Source: Streptomyces halobius
GTDB lineage: Bacteria; Actinomycetota; Actinomycetes; Streptomycetales; Streptomycetaceae
Direction of reading: 5' to 3'
DNA length: 64,000 nucleotides
NCBI RefSeq assembly: GCF_023277745.1
Contig: NZ_CP086322.1
Span: 744,001 to 808,000 of the forward strand
A model generated the notes under the pieces. The model did no database searches. It saw nothing but the letters and a program-made list of their open reading frames with translations, and had not been told where the DNA came from. How positions within the stretch are numbered: the first letter of the stretch is position 1; each line of letters opens with the position of its first letter. Below are positions 51,333-64,000 of this stretch, piece by piece. The position numbers and the translations under genes were made by a program.

Positions 51333-53746
51333 CTGCCCCGGACCATGACAGCCGCGCTGTCACCGACCCAATCAGCCTGGCCACTGACCTGATCACGCGA
51401 GTTGAGAAGGAACTTGGCCCCGAGACGATCCGGGCTGTGGTCACCGCAGTCGCCGGCGGACGGGCCAAGTCCCGCATGCTCGCCGCCGCGCTGGCCCGCC
51501 GCCCAGCGGTCTTGAACGACGGCCGGTCCCCGGCCCCCCGGGCCGTCGGCGACCTGCTTATCGCCCTACGCAAGGCCGGGGCCCAGGCGACCTCGCCACC
51601 GGTCTGCGCCGAGTGCGGCAAACACCTGCGCACGCTCCAACGCCGCGGCCAGGACTGGTACTGCGGAGTCTGCGGGCCCACTACGTTCGAACCCTGCACC
51701 GGTTGCGGAAAGACCCGACGCGTCTCCACACGAGACCGGGCCGGGAGACCACGCTGCGTGAGGTGTCGCGACATCGACGGACGGGACCCCCTTGCGGTGA
51801 TTCGCGGCGTGATCGCCGGACTGGACCCGCATGCCGACCCGGACGTGGTCGCCGACGTGGTCCGCCACTCGGCACTGCGGCCCGCCAACCAGCAGAAGAT
51901 CGCCTGGGCTCTGGAGGCCGACCCCTCGCTGCTGACCGGCAACGGACACCTCGCGCCGTTCCCCGTGATCCTGCGGCTGATCGACCGGCTCATCGACGCC
52001 GGAGTCGCCGGGATCGTCCGGCCTGCCTGTCCCCGCTGCCACAGAGCCGTACGCATCAGCAAGCCCCTCGACGGCCAGCGGGTCTGCCGCAACTGCATCG
52101 CCAAGTCCCGCGTCGAGGAATGCGCACGCTGCGGCACCCGCCGTGACCCGGCCACGCGAGACGACCAGGGGCGACCGCTGTGTCCGAACTGCCTGATCAC
52201 AGACCCGACCAACCTGGAAACCTGCATCGTCTGTGGCCGGCGGCGCCTGGTGAACACGCGGACTCCCGACGGGCCGATCTGCCCCACCTGCCGCCCGCTG
52301 CCGACGCTGGTCTGCTCGATCTGCGGCCGCACCGCCCCCTGCACCCTTTCCCGCCTGACCGATCGGCCCCGTTGCGGCGCCTGCGATCAACGTGAAGCCC
52401 GCTGCACCGGCTGCGGCTCCTTCCGCCGCGTCCACTCCGGCACCCCTCAGGAACCTGTCTGCGGCCCGTGCACGAAACCGGACGCCGAACTCTGGCGCCC
52501 CTGTCCTGTCTGCGGTCAAGCAGAACGACTACGTGCCCCAGGTCCTTGCCGCCGTTGTGTCCTCAAGCATCGGCTCGACGAACTCCTCGTCGGCCCGTCT
52601 GGCGCCGTCGCCCCGAAGCTACGAGCCTTGCACGAGGCCCTGGCCAGCACCGAACGGGCGGCAACAGCGATCCACTGGCTGTCCGGCGGCATTGTCTCCA
52701 CCGTCCTGTCCGACCTGGGATCCGGCCGCCGACCACTGACACACGAGGCCCTGGATGAGCTTCCGGACGGCAAGGTCGTCGAACACATCCGCAGCGTCCT
52801 CGTGGCCGCCGGCGCCTTGCCCTCGCGAGACGAGCAGATGATCCGACTCGAACGCGTGGTGAGCGATCTCATCAGCTCCCACTCCACCGCCGAAGGGCGC
52901 CAGATCCTCCACCGATACGCGACCTGGCATCTGGTGCGGCGTCTTCGCCACCGCACCAGCGGCGAAGACGTCACTCATGAACAGCTCGTCGTCGTCCGCC
53001 AGCACCTCCGGGCAGCTGTCATCCTCCTGGGCTGGCTCGCCGAGCAGGGCCTGACCATCGCCACCTGCCGCCAGGCTGACCTCGAACGGTGGTTGACCAG
53101 CGATGACGCCCGCCTTCGCCAGGAGGCTGGGCACTTCGTCCGCTGGGCCCTCGCACGGAAGATCGCCAGCGACCTCAGCTTCCCCGCCGTGAAATGGACC
53201 GGCCCCTCCCGGCCCATGGACGACGAGGCCCGCTGGGCCACCGCCCGTCGTCTGCTGCACGACGACTCCATCCGCACCGAAGACCGCCTGGCCGGGCTGC
53301 TGTTGCTCCTCTATGCCCAGTGGCCCTCGGCGATCTCCCGGCTGACTGTCGACCACATCGAGGAGACAGGCGGAGCGGTCCGCATCCGCCTCGGCGACGT
53401 TCCCATCGACCTGCCCGAACCTGTCGCTGACCTGGCCCTTCAGCAGGTCGCAGTTCGCCGCAGCCATGCCGTTCTTCCCCGCACAGCCTCGCCCTGGCTC
53501 TTCCCCGGCGGCCAGCCCGGCCGTCCGATCAGTGCCTGGGCGATGGGAGAACGACTCCGCAAGCTCGGCATCCGTCTCGCCCAGACCCGCTCGACTGCCC
53601 TGTTCCAGCTCGCCACCGAGCTGCCCGCCGCGATCCTCGCCCGCACCCTCGGCATCCACATCACCGTCGCCGTCAAGTGGCAGCGGGCTGCCGCCGGAGA
53701 CTGGGGCGCCTACGCAGCCGAGGTCAGCCGGAGGAACGGCTCGTGA
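51329..53746 (+). CDS. Zinc-ribbon array fused to a degenerate tyrosine-recombinase fold (element A)
   Basis: 805 residues from GTG 51329. About 90-410 hold 16 CxxC motifs, enough for eight zinc ribbons (CAECGKHL, CTGCGKTR, CPRCHRA, CARCGTR, CIVCGRR, CSICGRT, CTGCGSF, CPVCGQ). The C-terminal 300 residues follow the recombinase fold (core-binding helices, then LLLLLYAQWPSAISRLTVDHI, then ILARTLGIHITVAVKWQRAA), but the first Arg is Trp, the box-II His is missing and the Tyr position is Trp. It should bind DNA without cutting it. No described family known to me. Confidence 0.8.
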   Translation: MTAPDHDSRAVTDPISLATDLITRVEKELGPETIRAVVTAVAGGRAKSRMLAAALARRPAVLNDGRSPAPRAVGDLLIALRKAGAQATSPPVCAECGKHLRTLQRRGQDWYCGVCGPTTFEPCTGCGKTRRVSTRDRAGRPRCVRCRDIDGRDPLAVIRGVIAGLDPHADPDVVADVVRHSALRPANQQKIAWALEADPSLLTGNGHLAPFPVILRLIDRLIDAGVAGIVRPACPRCHRAVRISKPLDGQRVCRNCIAKSRVEECARCGTRRDPATRDDQGRPLCPNCLITDPTNLETCIVCGRRRLVNTRTPDGPICPTCRPLPTLVCSICGRTAPCTLSRLTDRPRCGACDQREARCTGCGSFRRVHSGTPQEPVCGPCTKPDAELWRPCPVCGQAERLRAPGPCRRCVLKHRLDELLVGPSGAVAPKLRALHEALASTERAATAIHWLSGGIVSTVLSDLGSGRRPLTHEALDELPDGKVVEHIRSVLVAAGALPSRDEQMIRLERVVSDLISSHSTAEGRQILHRYATWHLVRRLRHRTSGEDVTHEQLVVVRQHLRAAVILLGWLAEQGLTIATCRQADLERWLTSDDARLRQEAGHFVRWALARKIASDLSFPAVKWTGPSRPMDDEARWATARRLLHDDSIRTEDRLAGLLLLLYAQWPSAISRLTVDHIEETGGAVRIRLGDVPIDLPEPVADLALQQVAVRRSHAVLPRTASPWLFPGGQPGRPISAWAMGERLRKLGIRLAQTRSTALFQLATELPAAILARTLGIHITVAVKWQRAAAGDWGAYAAEVSRRNGS

Positions 53747-53913
53747 GGCAGGCATTCCGAGAGTTCCAATACCCGAGTGCACCATTACGGCGCCTGGATG
53801 TGCGGCGCATCTACCGGGAGGCGTACCTGCGCGCAGGCCGTGCCGCCGGCCTTGCCGATCCGGCCGCCGAGGCCGAAGCCGCCGCGGAGTTCGCCGACGA
53901 GGAGGCCATCTGA
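53743..53913 (+). pseudogene. rec1 tail (3' end) joined to the right end of element A
   Basis: A 56-residue frame starts in a GTGA overlap with the zinc-ribbon gene. Its first 15 residues look like element DNA; from LRRLDVRRIYREAYLRAG on it reads as the usual C-terminus of a trio recombinase after its catalytic-Tyr box, ending AAEFADEEAI. The stop overlaps the ATG of rec2 (TGATG), the spacing expected for the native operon. Confidence 0.55.
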
Positions 53914-55671
53914 TGCCCGCCACTATCCACCATGACCAGCTGCGGGGCGAGTTCGTCTTCCCGGACGGACAGCGCCTGACGTGCCCTCTGTACGGCACCG
54001 AGGACGACCCCCTGGCCGCCGAGCTCGCCCAGGGCCTGCCCGGTCTGGTGCATCCACTGGGACAAGTGGCCGCCCCGCGCACTGCAAAGCGGTACGTGCG
54101 CGATGTGCGCAAGCTGGTCACCGGCCTACCGCGCTCGGGCTGACCGGCGGGCTCGGCGAGGTGACCGTCCTCATGCTGGTGCGGCACTGGCTGGCCGCGA
54201 GCTCGAGCCACGTTATGGGCCCGCGCTGGTTGTTGCTGTCGGTCGCGGACGCGACCGGGGCGATTCCGAAGCCGGTGGTCCACAACATCACTGGCCGGCT
54301 CGTCAAGAAGGTCCCGAAGTCCACCCCGATCCAGCCCTACACCGAAGGTGAGTGGGAGCGGTTGGTGGAGGCGCTGCGCTCGGTGGCCGCTTCGGGGTGG
54401 TCGGCGCATCGTGAGGCGAAGAACCTGGCTGCCGGCGGATGCCACCCGGCTGAGGGCGGCTTGTCCCGGGAGAACGTGGCGTGGCTCCTGGTCAGGGAAG
54501 GCCCCCTGAGTGCCGAGGAGTTCGGAGAGATGGCGGGGTGCTCGCCGAAGAACAAGTGGGCGGCGGTGCATGTCCCTCAGATCAAGGACGCGCTGTATCC
54601 GACCTCGATCACCCTGGCCGCGCACCGGCTCTTGTTCGCCGCCTACAGCGGCATCGTGCCCGACGGCATCGCCGACCTCGGTCTGGGCGATGTGACCTGG
54701 GCCGGGGAGAGCACGGTGCTGCTCGACTACGTTAAGAAGCGGCGCGGCAAGGAGTCGAGCACGCTCACCGACCGGGCGGTGCGTGTCCTGGAGCGCTGGC
54801 TCGATCTGACGGCGTTGATCCGCTCGCATGCCCCCGAGGAACTGCGCGAGGAACTGTGGGTGCGCACACGGCGTCGGCGCAAGACGAGCGAGCATCCCAG
54901 GGTTTTCCTGGTCGACAGGATCGAGATGACCTCTCGGCGGCAGTGGGCCCAGTGGCAGTTGGTCCACCTCACCGGCGTTCAAGGTGACGACGGCAACGCC
55001 CTGCCCATCGACAGCCGTCGGGTACGCACCACGTACCTGAACCAGCTCTCCCGGGGCGGCTGGACCGGGGCCACGACGATCGACCCCAACCACACCCCGG
55101 CCGTCGAGGGCGATCACTACCTGTCCGCCCTCACTCCCGCGCAGCGCGAGGGAGTGGAGACCATCATCGAGGACGGCCAGGCCGACGTCCTGCGCAAGGC
55201 CGAGCACCCACCGTGCTCAGCGACGAGGAGCTGGCTCGGTTTGCCGCTGAACTTCCTGAACAGGCCCGCAAGCTGGGCCTGGATGCCAGCGCGCTGGCCG
55301 AGCTGGTCGGCGGCGAGCGCGACGTCTTCACCGCCTCTTGTAAGAACCAGCTCGCCGGGCTCCACGGCCCGAAGGGAAAGCCCTGTCCGGCTCGGCCCTG
55401 GGTCTGCCTGCTGTGCCCGCTGGCGCTGTTCATGCCCCGGCAGGTGCCGAATCTGCTGCGGCTCAAGGCGTTCTTCTCGCGCCAGTTCCGCCAGATGTCC
55501 ACCGCCGAGTTCATGGCCGTCTTCGGCCCGTACGACGACCGCCTGGCGGGCGAGATCCTGCCCCGCTTCACGGACGCGGTCTTGGAGGCCGCGGCCGGGG
55601 AGGTCGCGGACACGGACTCGGAGATCCCTCTCCGCCCGGAGGAAGGCACCGAACCCGAGGGGGACCGTTGA
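53913..55671 (+). pseudogene. rec2: second tyrosine recombinase of the trio, two frameshifts
   Basis: ATG 53913. The frame is lost at about 54126-54131 (one base missing before ALGLTGGLGEVTVLM) and again at about 55205 (C run; continues as VLSDEELARFAAELPEQ). Repaired length is about 585 residues. Box II-like SRRVRTTYLNQL and a Tyr in EGDHYLSALTP are present, but the first catalytic Arg region reads SGIVPDGIADL, with Val for Arg. The C-terminus has a Cys cluster (SCKNQLAGLHG, CPARPWVCLLCPLALF). Confidence 0.7.
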
Positions 55672-56903
55672 GCAGCCGTGCTGTCCCCATCCGACCCGAG
55701 ACGCGGGTGGCCCCGATTCCCCCGGAGCTCTCGGCGCGCTCGCCGTTCGCCGGGGTGGACATCGCCGAGATGACCGGTCTGGCCATGCTCCCGGGCAGTC
55801 ACCGCTCCTGGTTCGAGGAGGACGTGTGGGACATGAGCGGCATGGCTGACGCCCCGAAGTCGATGAAGCCGTACTACAAGGTCTGGCGGTTCAACAGGGT
55901 CCGTGACCCGCGCTGGCGCTTGGTGACTAAGGAGTTCATCATTGCCCGGATGTGCCCGCTGGACGAGCGGGTGGCGGCCTTGCCGTTCGCGCTCCGCACG
56001 GCGATGAGCCCGGCCAGCGTCGAGCAGGTGGTGGCCCGCATGGCGACCTGGTTCAACTTTCTCACCGATGCCGGCGTGACCTCGCTGGCCGACGTCACCC
56101 AGGACCACTGCGACGATTTCAAGGCCCTGCACCGTCGACGCAAGGGACGCAAGGGCAAGCCGGCCACCGGGGACGTGGCGCCGGGGACGCTCTCGAACCA
56201 CGTACGCCCCATCCAGAACCTGGCGCTGTACGGAGAGTTGTTCATCGCGGACCGGTACGCCGAGGGGTTCTTCCCTTGGCAGGGACGTCCGACGTCGCAG
56301 GTCGCCGAGTCCACGGGGCAGGTGGGGAATGTCAGCCCGCCGGTCCCGGACGCCTTGATGCAGCCGGTGCTGTCCGCCGCCTTGTACATGGTGTTCACCC
56401 TGGGGCCGCAGGTCGCCGAGGCGGTCGACAAGCTCCGGGCTCATCGCGCCGCTATCGCGAAGATGCCCACCGAGGTGACCCTGACCGGGGAGGCGGCCAG
56501 GGCGCTGCTGAAGGGCCTTGAGCGGCACGAGCGTGAGCAGATTCCGCTGCCGCGACTGTCGACGTTCTTCGTCACCCAGCGGGTGAACTCCGGCTGGGAT
56601 CGGCAGGATCCGCTGCTGGAGGTCAACTTCGAGCGGCTGCTGCAGTACACGGTGGGGGTTCATGGCTTTCCTGGTCCGGTGTGGGAGCTGATCAAGCCCG
56701 CGGTGGAGCGGGTGGCCGAGAAGGTCGGCACGGTCTACGAGCACGGAGCGCAGGCCGCGCTGATCCCGCGCTGCGACGATCCGTCGGTGATGGTGCCGTG
56801 GACGCTGCCGCTGCAGGAGAGGGAACTGCGCACCCTCGCCCGGATCGTCCGGGCCGCCTGCATGGTGGTGGTCGCGGCGCTCAGCGGGATGCGTGACAGC
56901 GAG
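55668..56903 (+). pseudogene. rec3, 5' part: third recombinase, cut at its catalytic-Arg box
   Basis: TTG 55668 overlaps the rec2 stop (TTGA). 412 residues of core-binding and linker regions lead to AALSGMRDSE, the start of the catalytic domain with its Arg. The next codons belong to element B and stop at 56951. The missing part is found intact at 62003-62983. Confidence 0.8.
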
Positions 56904-56909
56904 AACGGG
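56900..56909 (+). repeat. Left attachment core of element B
   Basis: CGAGAACGGG; the matching right core is CGAGATCGGG at 62002-62011. GAG is codon 412 of rec3 here and in frame with the second half of rec3 at the right copy. Confidence 0.7.
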
Positions 56910-57052
56910 GCGGAGTTGCACCTGATGCAGCACTCCGCAGGGTCCGAATAAGCGCGAACCGGCAGGTGATGGGCGTCTGCTCCGCCATCCTCTCGCACTG
57001 TGCAGGCGATCTACCAGCGACTCTTGCGCTCCACCGAGGCTATCCCAACAAT

Positions 57053-57069
57053 GTTGCACCTAACGCAAC
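57053..57069 (+). promoter_or_regulatory. Palindrome before the element B recombinase
   Basis: GTTGC-N7-GCAAC, directly followed by GGAGG and the start at 57080. It contains TTGCACCTAACG, which recurs as TTGCATCTAACG at 48841-48852 near the left end of element A. Could be an operator for the XRE protein or a recombinase arm site. Confidence 0.5.
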
Positions 57070-57079
57070 GGAGGTTGGA

Positions 57080-58204
57080 GTGGCGAAAGCGGCCGATTTG
57101 GCGGGTGCGGCACACCTGATGCTCGTGGACGGGATCTCTTACCTGGACCCCGAACCGGCCGTGTTCGAGGCCATGCTGGAGGGGTGGACCAAGCAGCAGC
57201 GGGCCCGTTTCCTGAAGTGGGACGGAACCATCAAGCCGCGGCTGTCGCTGGTCCGCCGGTTCGCCGAGTTCTCCAACCAGTACCCATGGCAGTGGCAGTC
57301 AGCGGAGGTCGAGGCGTTCATCGACCGCTTGCGGGCGAAGACGCCGACATTCACGGTGTCGAGCGGCCGCAACTACCAGAACCACCTGCGGCTGTTCTGC
57401 GAGTACATCACCGATCCGCGCTATGGCTGGATGTCGGTCTGTCAGCAGCGTTTCGGTGAGGTGCCGGTCCAGATCCTGCACGAGTGGAATACCGTCACCC
57501 ATGTCAGCGAGTACGAGGGCGACCCGAGTCGCCGGCCGCTGACCTACGACGAGATCCAGAGCATGTTCGATGCCGCCGACGGGCGAGTCGAGGAGATCCG
57601 AAAGCGCGGCCGCAAGGGCGCGTTGACCGCGATGCGCGACTCTGCCCTGCTCAAGACCTACTACGCCTACGGCATGCGGCGCCGGGAGAACGTCGGCCTG
57701 GACCTTGCCGACCTGCGGCGCAACCCGAAGGCTCCGCAGTACAAGCGCCACGGCGCGGTGTTCGTGCGCTGGGGCAAGTCCTCCAAAGGTAGCCCGCCCA
57801 AGCGCCGCACCATCTTCACCGTCCCCGAGATGGACTGGATCGTCGACGACCTCGACCACTACCTGACCGAGGTCCGGCCCCGGTTCAACGTGGGCAAGCA
57901 CCCTGCGATCTGGGTCACCGAACGCGCCGGGCGCCTGTCACGCCGGTCGGCGAACGAAGCCTTCGGGGCCGCCAAGCAGGCCGCTGACCTGCCCGAAGAA
58001 CTCAAATTGCACTGCCTGAGACATTCCTATATCACACATTTGACCGAATTTGATTACCCGGAGAGGTTCATCCAAGACCAGGCCGGTCATGGCTATGCCA
58101 GCACAACGGCCCTTTATACCGGCGTCTCGGACGAGTACCGCAACCGGCTGCTGCACAAGAAGTTGGGCCAGCGATTCCCCGGCATCTGGGAGGACCCGAA
58201 GTGA
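57080..58204 (+). CDS. Tyrosine recombinase of element B
   Basis: 374 residues from GTG 57080, with CGGAGG upstream; a longer frame from ATG 56966 lacks a ribosome site and does not align with the A protein. Core-binding domain (YPWQWQSAEVEAFIDRLRA). Catalytic residues: Arg in YGMRRRENVGLDL, HCLRHSYITHL, QAGHGYASTTALYTGVS. Clearly related to the A recombinase over the whole length (shared NPKAPQ, PPKRR/PPRRR). GTGA overlap with the XRE gene. Confidence 0.88.
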   Translation: MAKAADLAGAAHLMLVDGISYLDPEPAVFEAMLEGWTKQQRARFLKWDGTIKPRLSLVRRFAEFSNQYPWQWQSAEVEAFIDRLRAKTPTFTVSSGRNYQNHLRLFCEYITDPRYGWMSVCQQRFGEVPVQILHEWNTVTHVSEYEGDPSRRPLTYDEIQSMFDAADGRVEEIRKRGRKGALTAMRDSALLKTYYAYGMRRRENVGLDLADLRRNPKAPQYKRHGAVFVRWGKSSKGSPPKRRTIFTVPEMDWIVDDLDHYLTEVRPRFNVGKHPAIWVTERAGRLSRRSANEAFGAAKQAADLPEELKLHCLRHSYITHLTEFDYPERFIQDQAGHGYASTTALYTGVSDEYRNRLLHKKLGQRFPGIWEDPK

Positions 58205-58523
58205 TCAAGAAGATGGGCTACCGCTGGAACCTGCGCAAGCTCATGGCCGACCGGGAGATGTTCCAGACCACTGACCTGGTGCCGCTGCTGGCCGAACGGG
58301 GCGTCAACCTCTCGCGCGAGCAGGTCTTCCGCCTGGTCACGCAGCCGCCACAGCGGATGTCGATGGACACCCTCGCGGCTCTGTGCGACATCCTCGACTG
58401 CCAGCCCAACGACCTCATCGAGGTCCAGGTCGTCAACGAAGAGGTACGAAAGACCGCCAGCGGCGAGATGCCCGGCCCGCTTCCGGCCGTGCGCCGGACC
58501 TCGATCCGGCGGCCGGAGGGACT

Positions 58524-58527
<4 letters not shown>
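58201..58527 (+). CDS. XRE-like HTH protein of element B
   Basis: 108 residues from GTG 58201. MGYRWNLRKLMADREMFQTT, SREQVFRLVTQPPQRMSMDT and ALCDILDCQPNDLIEV align with the element A protein. Coupled by 4-nt overlaps to the recombinase before it and the zinc-ribbon protein after it. Confidence 0.8.
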
Positions 58528-61904
<3,377 letters not shown>

Positions 61905-62001
61905 CTGGCTCCGCACTGCGCTGTGAGCTCCTCGCCTCAGAAGAGTGCCAGAGGACGGGAATAGCGCACGGTCGGAATAACCCCCTCCCGCCAGTACTGG
62001 C

Positions 62002-62011
62002 CGAGATCGGG
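62002..62011 (+). repeat. Right attachment core of element B
   Basis: CGAGATCGGG, nine of ten bases equal to the left core at 56900-56909. The single mismatch (A/T at the sixth base after C) resembles coupling-sequence differences left by tyrosine recombinases. Confidence 0.7.
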
Positions 62012-62983
62012 TCGTCCTCCTGCCCGCCGCCGACAGAGGTGTCGGGGGGCCGGGTCCGCTACCGGATTGCCTCGAAGCTCATCAAGAAGCGGCGCTGGGG
62101 CGGTGAGCCGGATGAGTGGGTCGTGCTCGAAGAGGCATACAGGTCAGCCGAGTTGAATCTCCGTCTCGGCGGGGAGCGGATCGACAAGGCCCCGTTCGGC
62201 ACCACCAGCTTCTCCTTCGCGGGCCTGTTCGAGAAGTTCAAGACCTTCGTCGACGGCCCGGAGGGCCAGCGCCTCGGACTGCCGCACATTCCGCCGGGGC
62301 CGGTCACCAGCCGCGGTGTGCGCCGAACCCTGGCCATCGCGGTCGCATACCGGCCCGGCGGACTGCTGGCGGCAAAGGTGCAGATCAAGCAGGTGCATGC
62401 GGCCACAACCGAGGGGTATGCGCACCGCCCCGGTGGCGCCCAGGGCCTGTTCATGGCCGAGGTCGCCGAGCTCGAACGCGACCGTCAGCTGCAGCTCACC
62501 AAGGCGGCGTGGGACGACTTCAAAGAAGGCAGGATGCCCTCCGGCCCCGGCGCCCCGATGCTCATCGCTGCCTTCGAGCACATCGACGCCCAGCTCGCGG
62601 AGACGCCGCCAGGTCCGGCCCATGTCCTCGACGTCGACCAGCAGTTGATCAACCTGCTGCGGCCGCACGCGGAGCGGCTCCATGTCGGTGTGGCCAATTA
62701 CTGCTGGTTCCGTGATCCGGCCAAGGCCCTGTGCCTGCGCCTGGCCGGCGCCGTCATCGGCCCCGATAGCAAGCCCTTGATCGGCATGTGCGACGCGGCC
62801 CGCTGTCCGCAGGCCACCCACCACGGAGAACACCGCTCTGTGTGGCTGAGCAGCGCCGACCGTAGTCGGAAGCTGCTGACCGTGCTGCCGCGCAGCCAGA
62901 AGGACGCCCGCACCCGCATCCAGATGGACGTTGACCGCTCCCAGCGCGTTGTAGACGCCATCGACGCCGCGCTCGCCGTCTGA
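62003..62983 (+). pseudogene. rec3, 3' part: catalytic domain of the third recombinase
   Basis: 326 residues continuing rec3: IGSSSCPPPTEVSGGRVRYR, SKLIKKRRWGGEPDEWVV, box II SRGVRRTLAIAVAYRPGG and the Tyr in HAATTEGYAHRPGG. A long C-terminal extension has Cys/His pairs (ANYCWFRDPAKALCLRL, MCDAARCPQATHHGEH). It has no start of its own. Together with 55668-56903 it makes a complete enzyme. Confidence 0.8.
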
Positions 62984-62994
62984 GGAGAGGTGAC

Positions 62995-63483
62995 ATGCCC
63001 CGCATCAGTACCGACACCCGTGCCCGCAATGAGGAAGCCATCCGGGCTGCCATGGACCGGCTGCTGCGCGGCGAGCTGCCGTCCGGCGGACGCTGCGACA
63101 TCAAGACCCTGGCCGCTGAGGCCGGCGTCCCGCGGACCGGTTTCTACGCCAAGCGCAATCGCGACGGTTCCGAGCGGCGAGGCCCCTACCAGCACCTGGC
63201 CGAGGAGTTTGAGCGGCGCCTGAAGGCGCTGCAGGACGCCGGGACGGTGCCCGACCCGCGTGACGGGCAGATCGCCCGGCTCAAGGAGGACAACGCCGCC
63301 CTGCGCGACCGCGTGTCCGCCCGGGATGCCGAGATCGCTGAACTGAAGACGTCCCGGCAGCGGGCCCTGTCGCAAATCACGGCCCAGGACGCCGAACTCC
63401 AGCGGCTGCGCCGCCAGCTCGAAAGCGGCACCGTGCGACGCCTTCCGGCACCCGGGCCGGCCCCGTTTGGTTCCTGCAGCTGA
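62995..63483 (+). CDS. TnpC-like helper protein (DUF6262-type)
   Basis: 162 residues from ATG 62995 (GAGGAGAGG upstream), 11 nt after rec3. An N-terminal HTH-like part (IKTLAAEAGVPRTGFYAKRN) and a long coiled coil (LKEDNAALRDRVSARDAEI, then QDAELQRLRRQLE). In Tn554 a coiled-coil TnpC protein follows the two recombinases and orients integration; this protein has the same position and plan. Confidence 0.7.
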   Translation: MPRISTDTRARNEEAIRAAMDRLLRGELPSGGRCDIKTLAAEAGVPRTGFYAKRNRDGSERRGPYQHLAEEFERRLKALQDAGTVPDPRDGQIARLKEDNAALRDRVSARDAEIAELKTSRQRALSQITAQDAELQRLRRQLESGTVRRLPAPGPAPFGSCS

Positions 63484-63511
63484 CCGCCACCGCGAGCAAG
63501 GGGCCTGCCCG

Positions 63512-63703
63512 ATGCCGTGGCGGATATCGCAACAGACCGAAGGCGCTACACGTGCAGGAGAACGAGGCTCTGCGGTCAAGTACTACGGTTCCACCACCGT
63601 GGCCTACGAGCATGAACTCGCCCAGCTCGACGAGCAGGGCCACCGGCCGCTGCGGACGCGGGGTCAGGTGATCTGGGTGGTGCGGTCTGACGTACCTGCC
63701 TGA
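63512..63703 (+). CDS. Small hypothetical protein
   Basis: 63 residues from ATG 63512. Contains KYYGSTTVAYEHELAQLDEQ. No membrane segment, no recognised family, weak ribosome site (AAGGGG 13 nt upstream). It could be the last gene of the recombinase operon. Confidence 0.4.
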   Translation: MPWRISQQTEGATRAGERGSAVKYYGSTTVAYEHELAQLDEQGHRPLRTRGQVIWVVRSDVPA

Positions 63704-63717
63704 AGTCTGGAGTGCGG

Positions 63718-64000
63718 TCAGGCGGGTTCGCGGCCGAGGAGGTGGGCGCGCTGGTAGTAGGCGTACAGGCCGTCGAAGACGGGCTTGGTGACGGCCATGG
63801 TGTGGTTGTCGTCGCCGGTCATGGACAGGCCGCGCAGGATGACATCGAGGCCCGGGGCTTCGGGGGCGTCGAAGCGTTCGTCGTCGATGTCGGCCTCGTG
63901 GACGATCTCGGCGATGCGCTGCAGGGCCGGGTCGTCGGTGAGGTCGTAGCGGCGCAGGATGGTCTCGAAGCTGCAGTCGCCCTGATGGTGGCCCAGCTCC
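63718..64000 (-). CDS. chrB: Chromate-resistance protein ChrB, C-terminal part (runs off the window)
   Basis: 93 residues before the TGA at 63718-63720 match the ChrB C-terminal domain: GDCSFETILRRYDLTDDPAL, RIAEIVHEADIDDERFDAPE, GLDVILRGLS and FDGLYAYYQRAHLLGREP. ChrB acts as a chromate-responsive regulator or chromate-handling protein. Shows that the island continues to the right with metal resistance. Confidence 0.8.
   Translation of the reverse strand, partial: ELGHHQGDCSFETILRRYDLTDDPALQRIAEIVHEADIDDERFDAPEAPGLDVILRGLSMTGDDNHTMAVTKPVFDGLYAYYQRAHLLGREPA

Larger units (their letters stand above)
48836..53786 (+). mobile_element. Element A: 5-kb Int / GNAT / XRE / zinc-ribbon element
   Basis: The left boundary is just after the rec1 catalytic Tyr codons (about 48825-48840) and the right one where rec1-like tail sequence resumes (about 53780). 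Size about 4.95 kb, close to element B (5.1 kb). Contents: recombinase, GNAT acetyltransferase, XRE-like HTH, zinc-ribbon protein. The exact ends are uncertain: a possible core CwTTACGkC occurs at 48820-48828 and 53784-53792, but joining there leaves a one-base phase difference. Confidence 0.55.

Noticed and set aside
53743..53913. Independent small gene coupled to the zinc-ribbon gene
   Set aside because: From LRRLDVRR on it reads as a recombinase C-terminus and abuts rec2 with the operon-type overlap, so the rec1 tail reading is more likely.
52619..55207. 862-residue minus-strand frame
   Set aside because: Antisense to the zinc-ribbon gene and rec2; composition and lack of motifs indicate a shadow.

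Overview
The window looks like actinobacterial DNA, most likely Streptomyces or a close relative. GC is very high, GTG, TTG and probably CTG starts are used, and many genes overlap by 4 nt. It reads as an accessory region (integrated element, genomic island or large plasmid) made of three blocks.

Block 1 (1-10.9 kb, all + strand) is a conjugation module. It holds a VirB1-like double peptidoglycan hydrolase, four consecutive single-pass VirB8-like proteins, a small membrane protein, an accessory protein, a MOBL-like relaxase and a small protein under its own palindromic promoter. It ends at a strong terminator that abuts a 5' fragment of serA.

Block 2 (11-46 kb) is a metal, thiol and cytochrome-assembly island. 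It contains Sco1, PCu(A)C, a DyP peroxidase (frameshifted), CtaG, DUF3105, DUF305, two CcdA proteins, TlpA, redoxin and glutaredoxin-like proteins, a multicopper oxidase, a 12-cysteine exported protein, Met-rich proteins and several tiny CPVGM-motif membrane proteins. It also carries an orphan NYH-type cyclodipeptide synthase. Two regulons can be read from the DNA. A BlaI/M56 pair sits with a 17-bp operator (ACCTA-N7-TAGGT) found at its own promoter and at three other promoters. Two Crp/Fnr proteins sit with a TGTCA-N6-TGAC palindrome found at both regulator genes, at a Gly/Tyr-rich secreted protein gene and at a double-DUF302 gene. Remnants (serA, cupredoxin, CopA tail, F510_1955-type lipoprotein, GH15, IS630) show repeated rearrangement.

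Block 3 (46.4-64 kb) is a nest of recombinases. A resident Tn554-like set (three tyrosine recombinases plus a TnpC-like protein) has been split by two related elements of about 5 kb. Each has the same three-gene core: an active-looking tyrosine recombinase, a small XRE-like HTH protein, and a large protein with 8-9 zinc ribbons fused to a tyrosine-recombinase fold that has lost its catalytic residues. Each also has one cargo enzyme (a GNAT acetyltransferase in A, a prolyl aminopeptidase in B). Element B sits exactly at the codons of the catalytic-Arg box of the third recombinase and excision across a shared 10-bp core would restore the reading frame. Element A sits just after the catalytic-Tyr box of the first. 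I do not know a description of this pair of elements. A chromate-resistance (ChrB) gene runs off the right edge.

Seven genes carry single-base frameshifts, mostly in C or G runs. These may be assembly errors rather than true pseudogenes.
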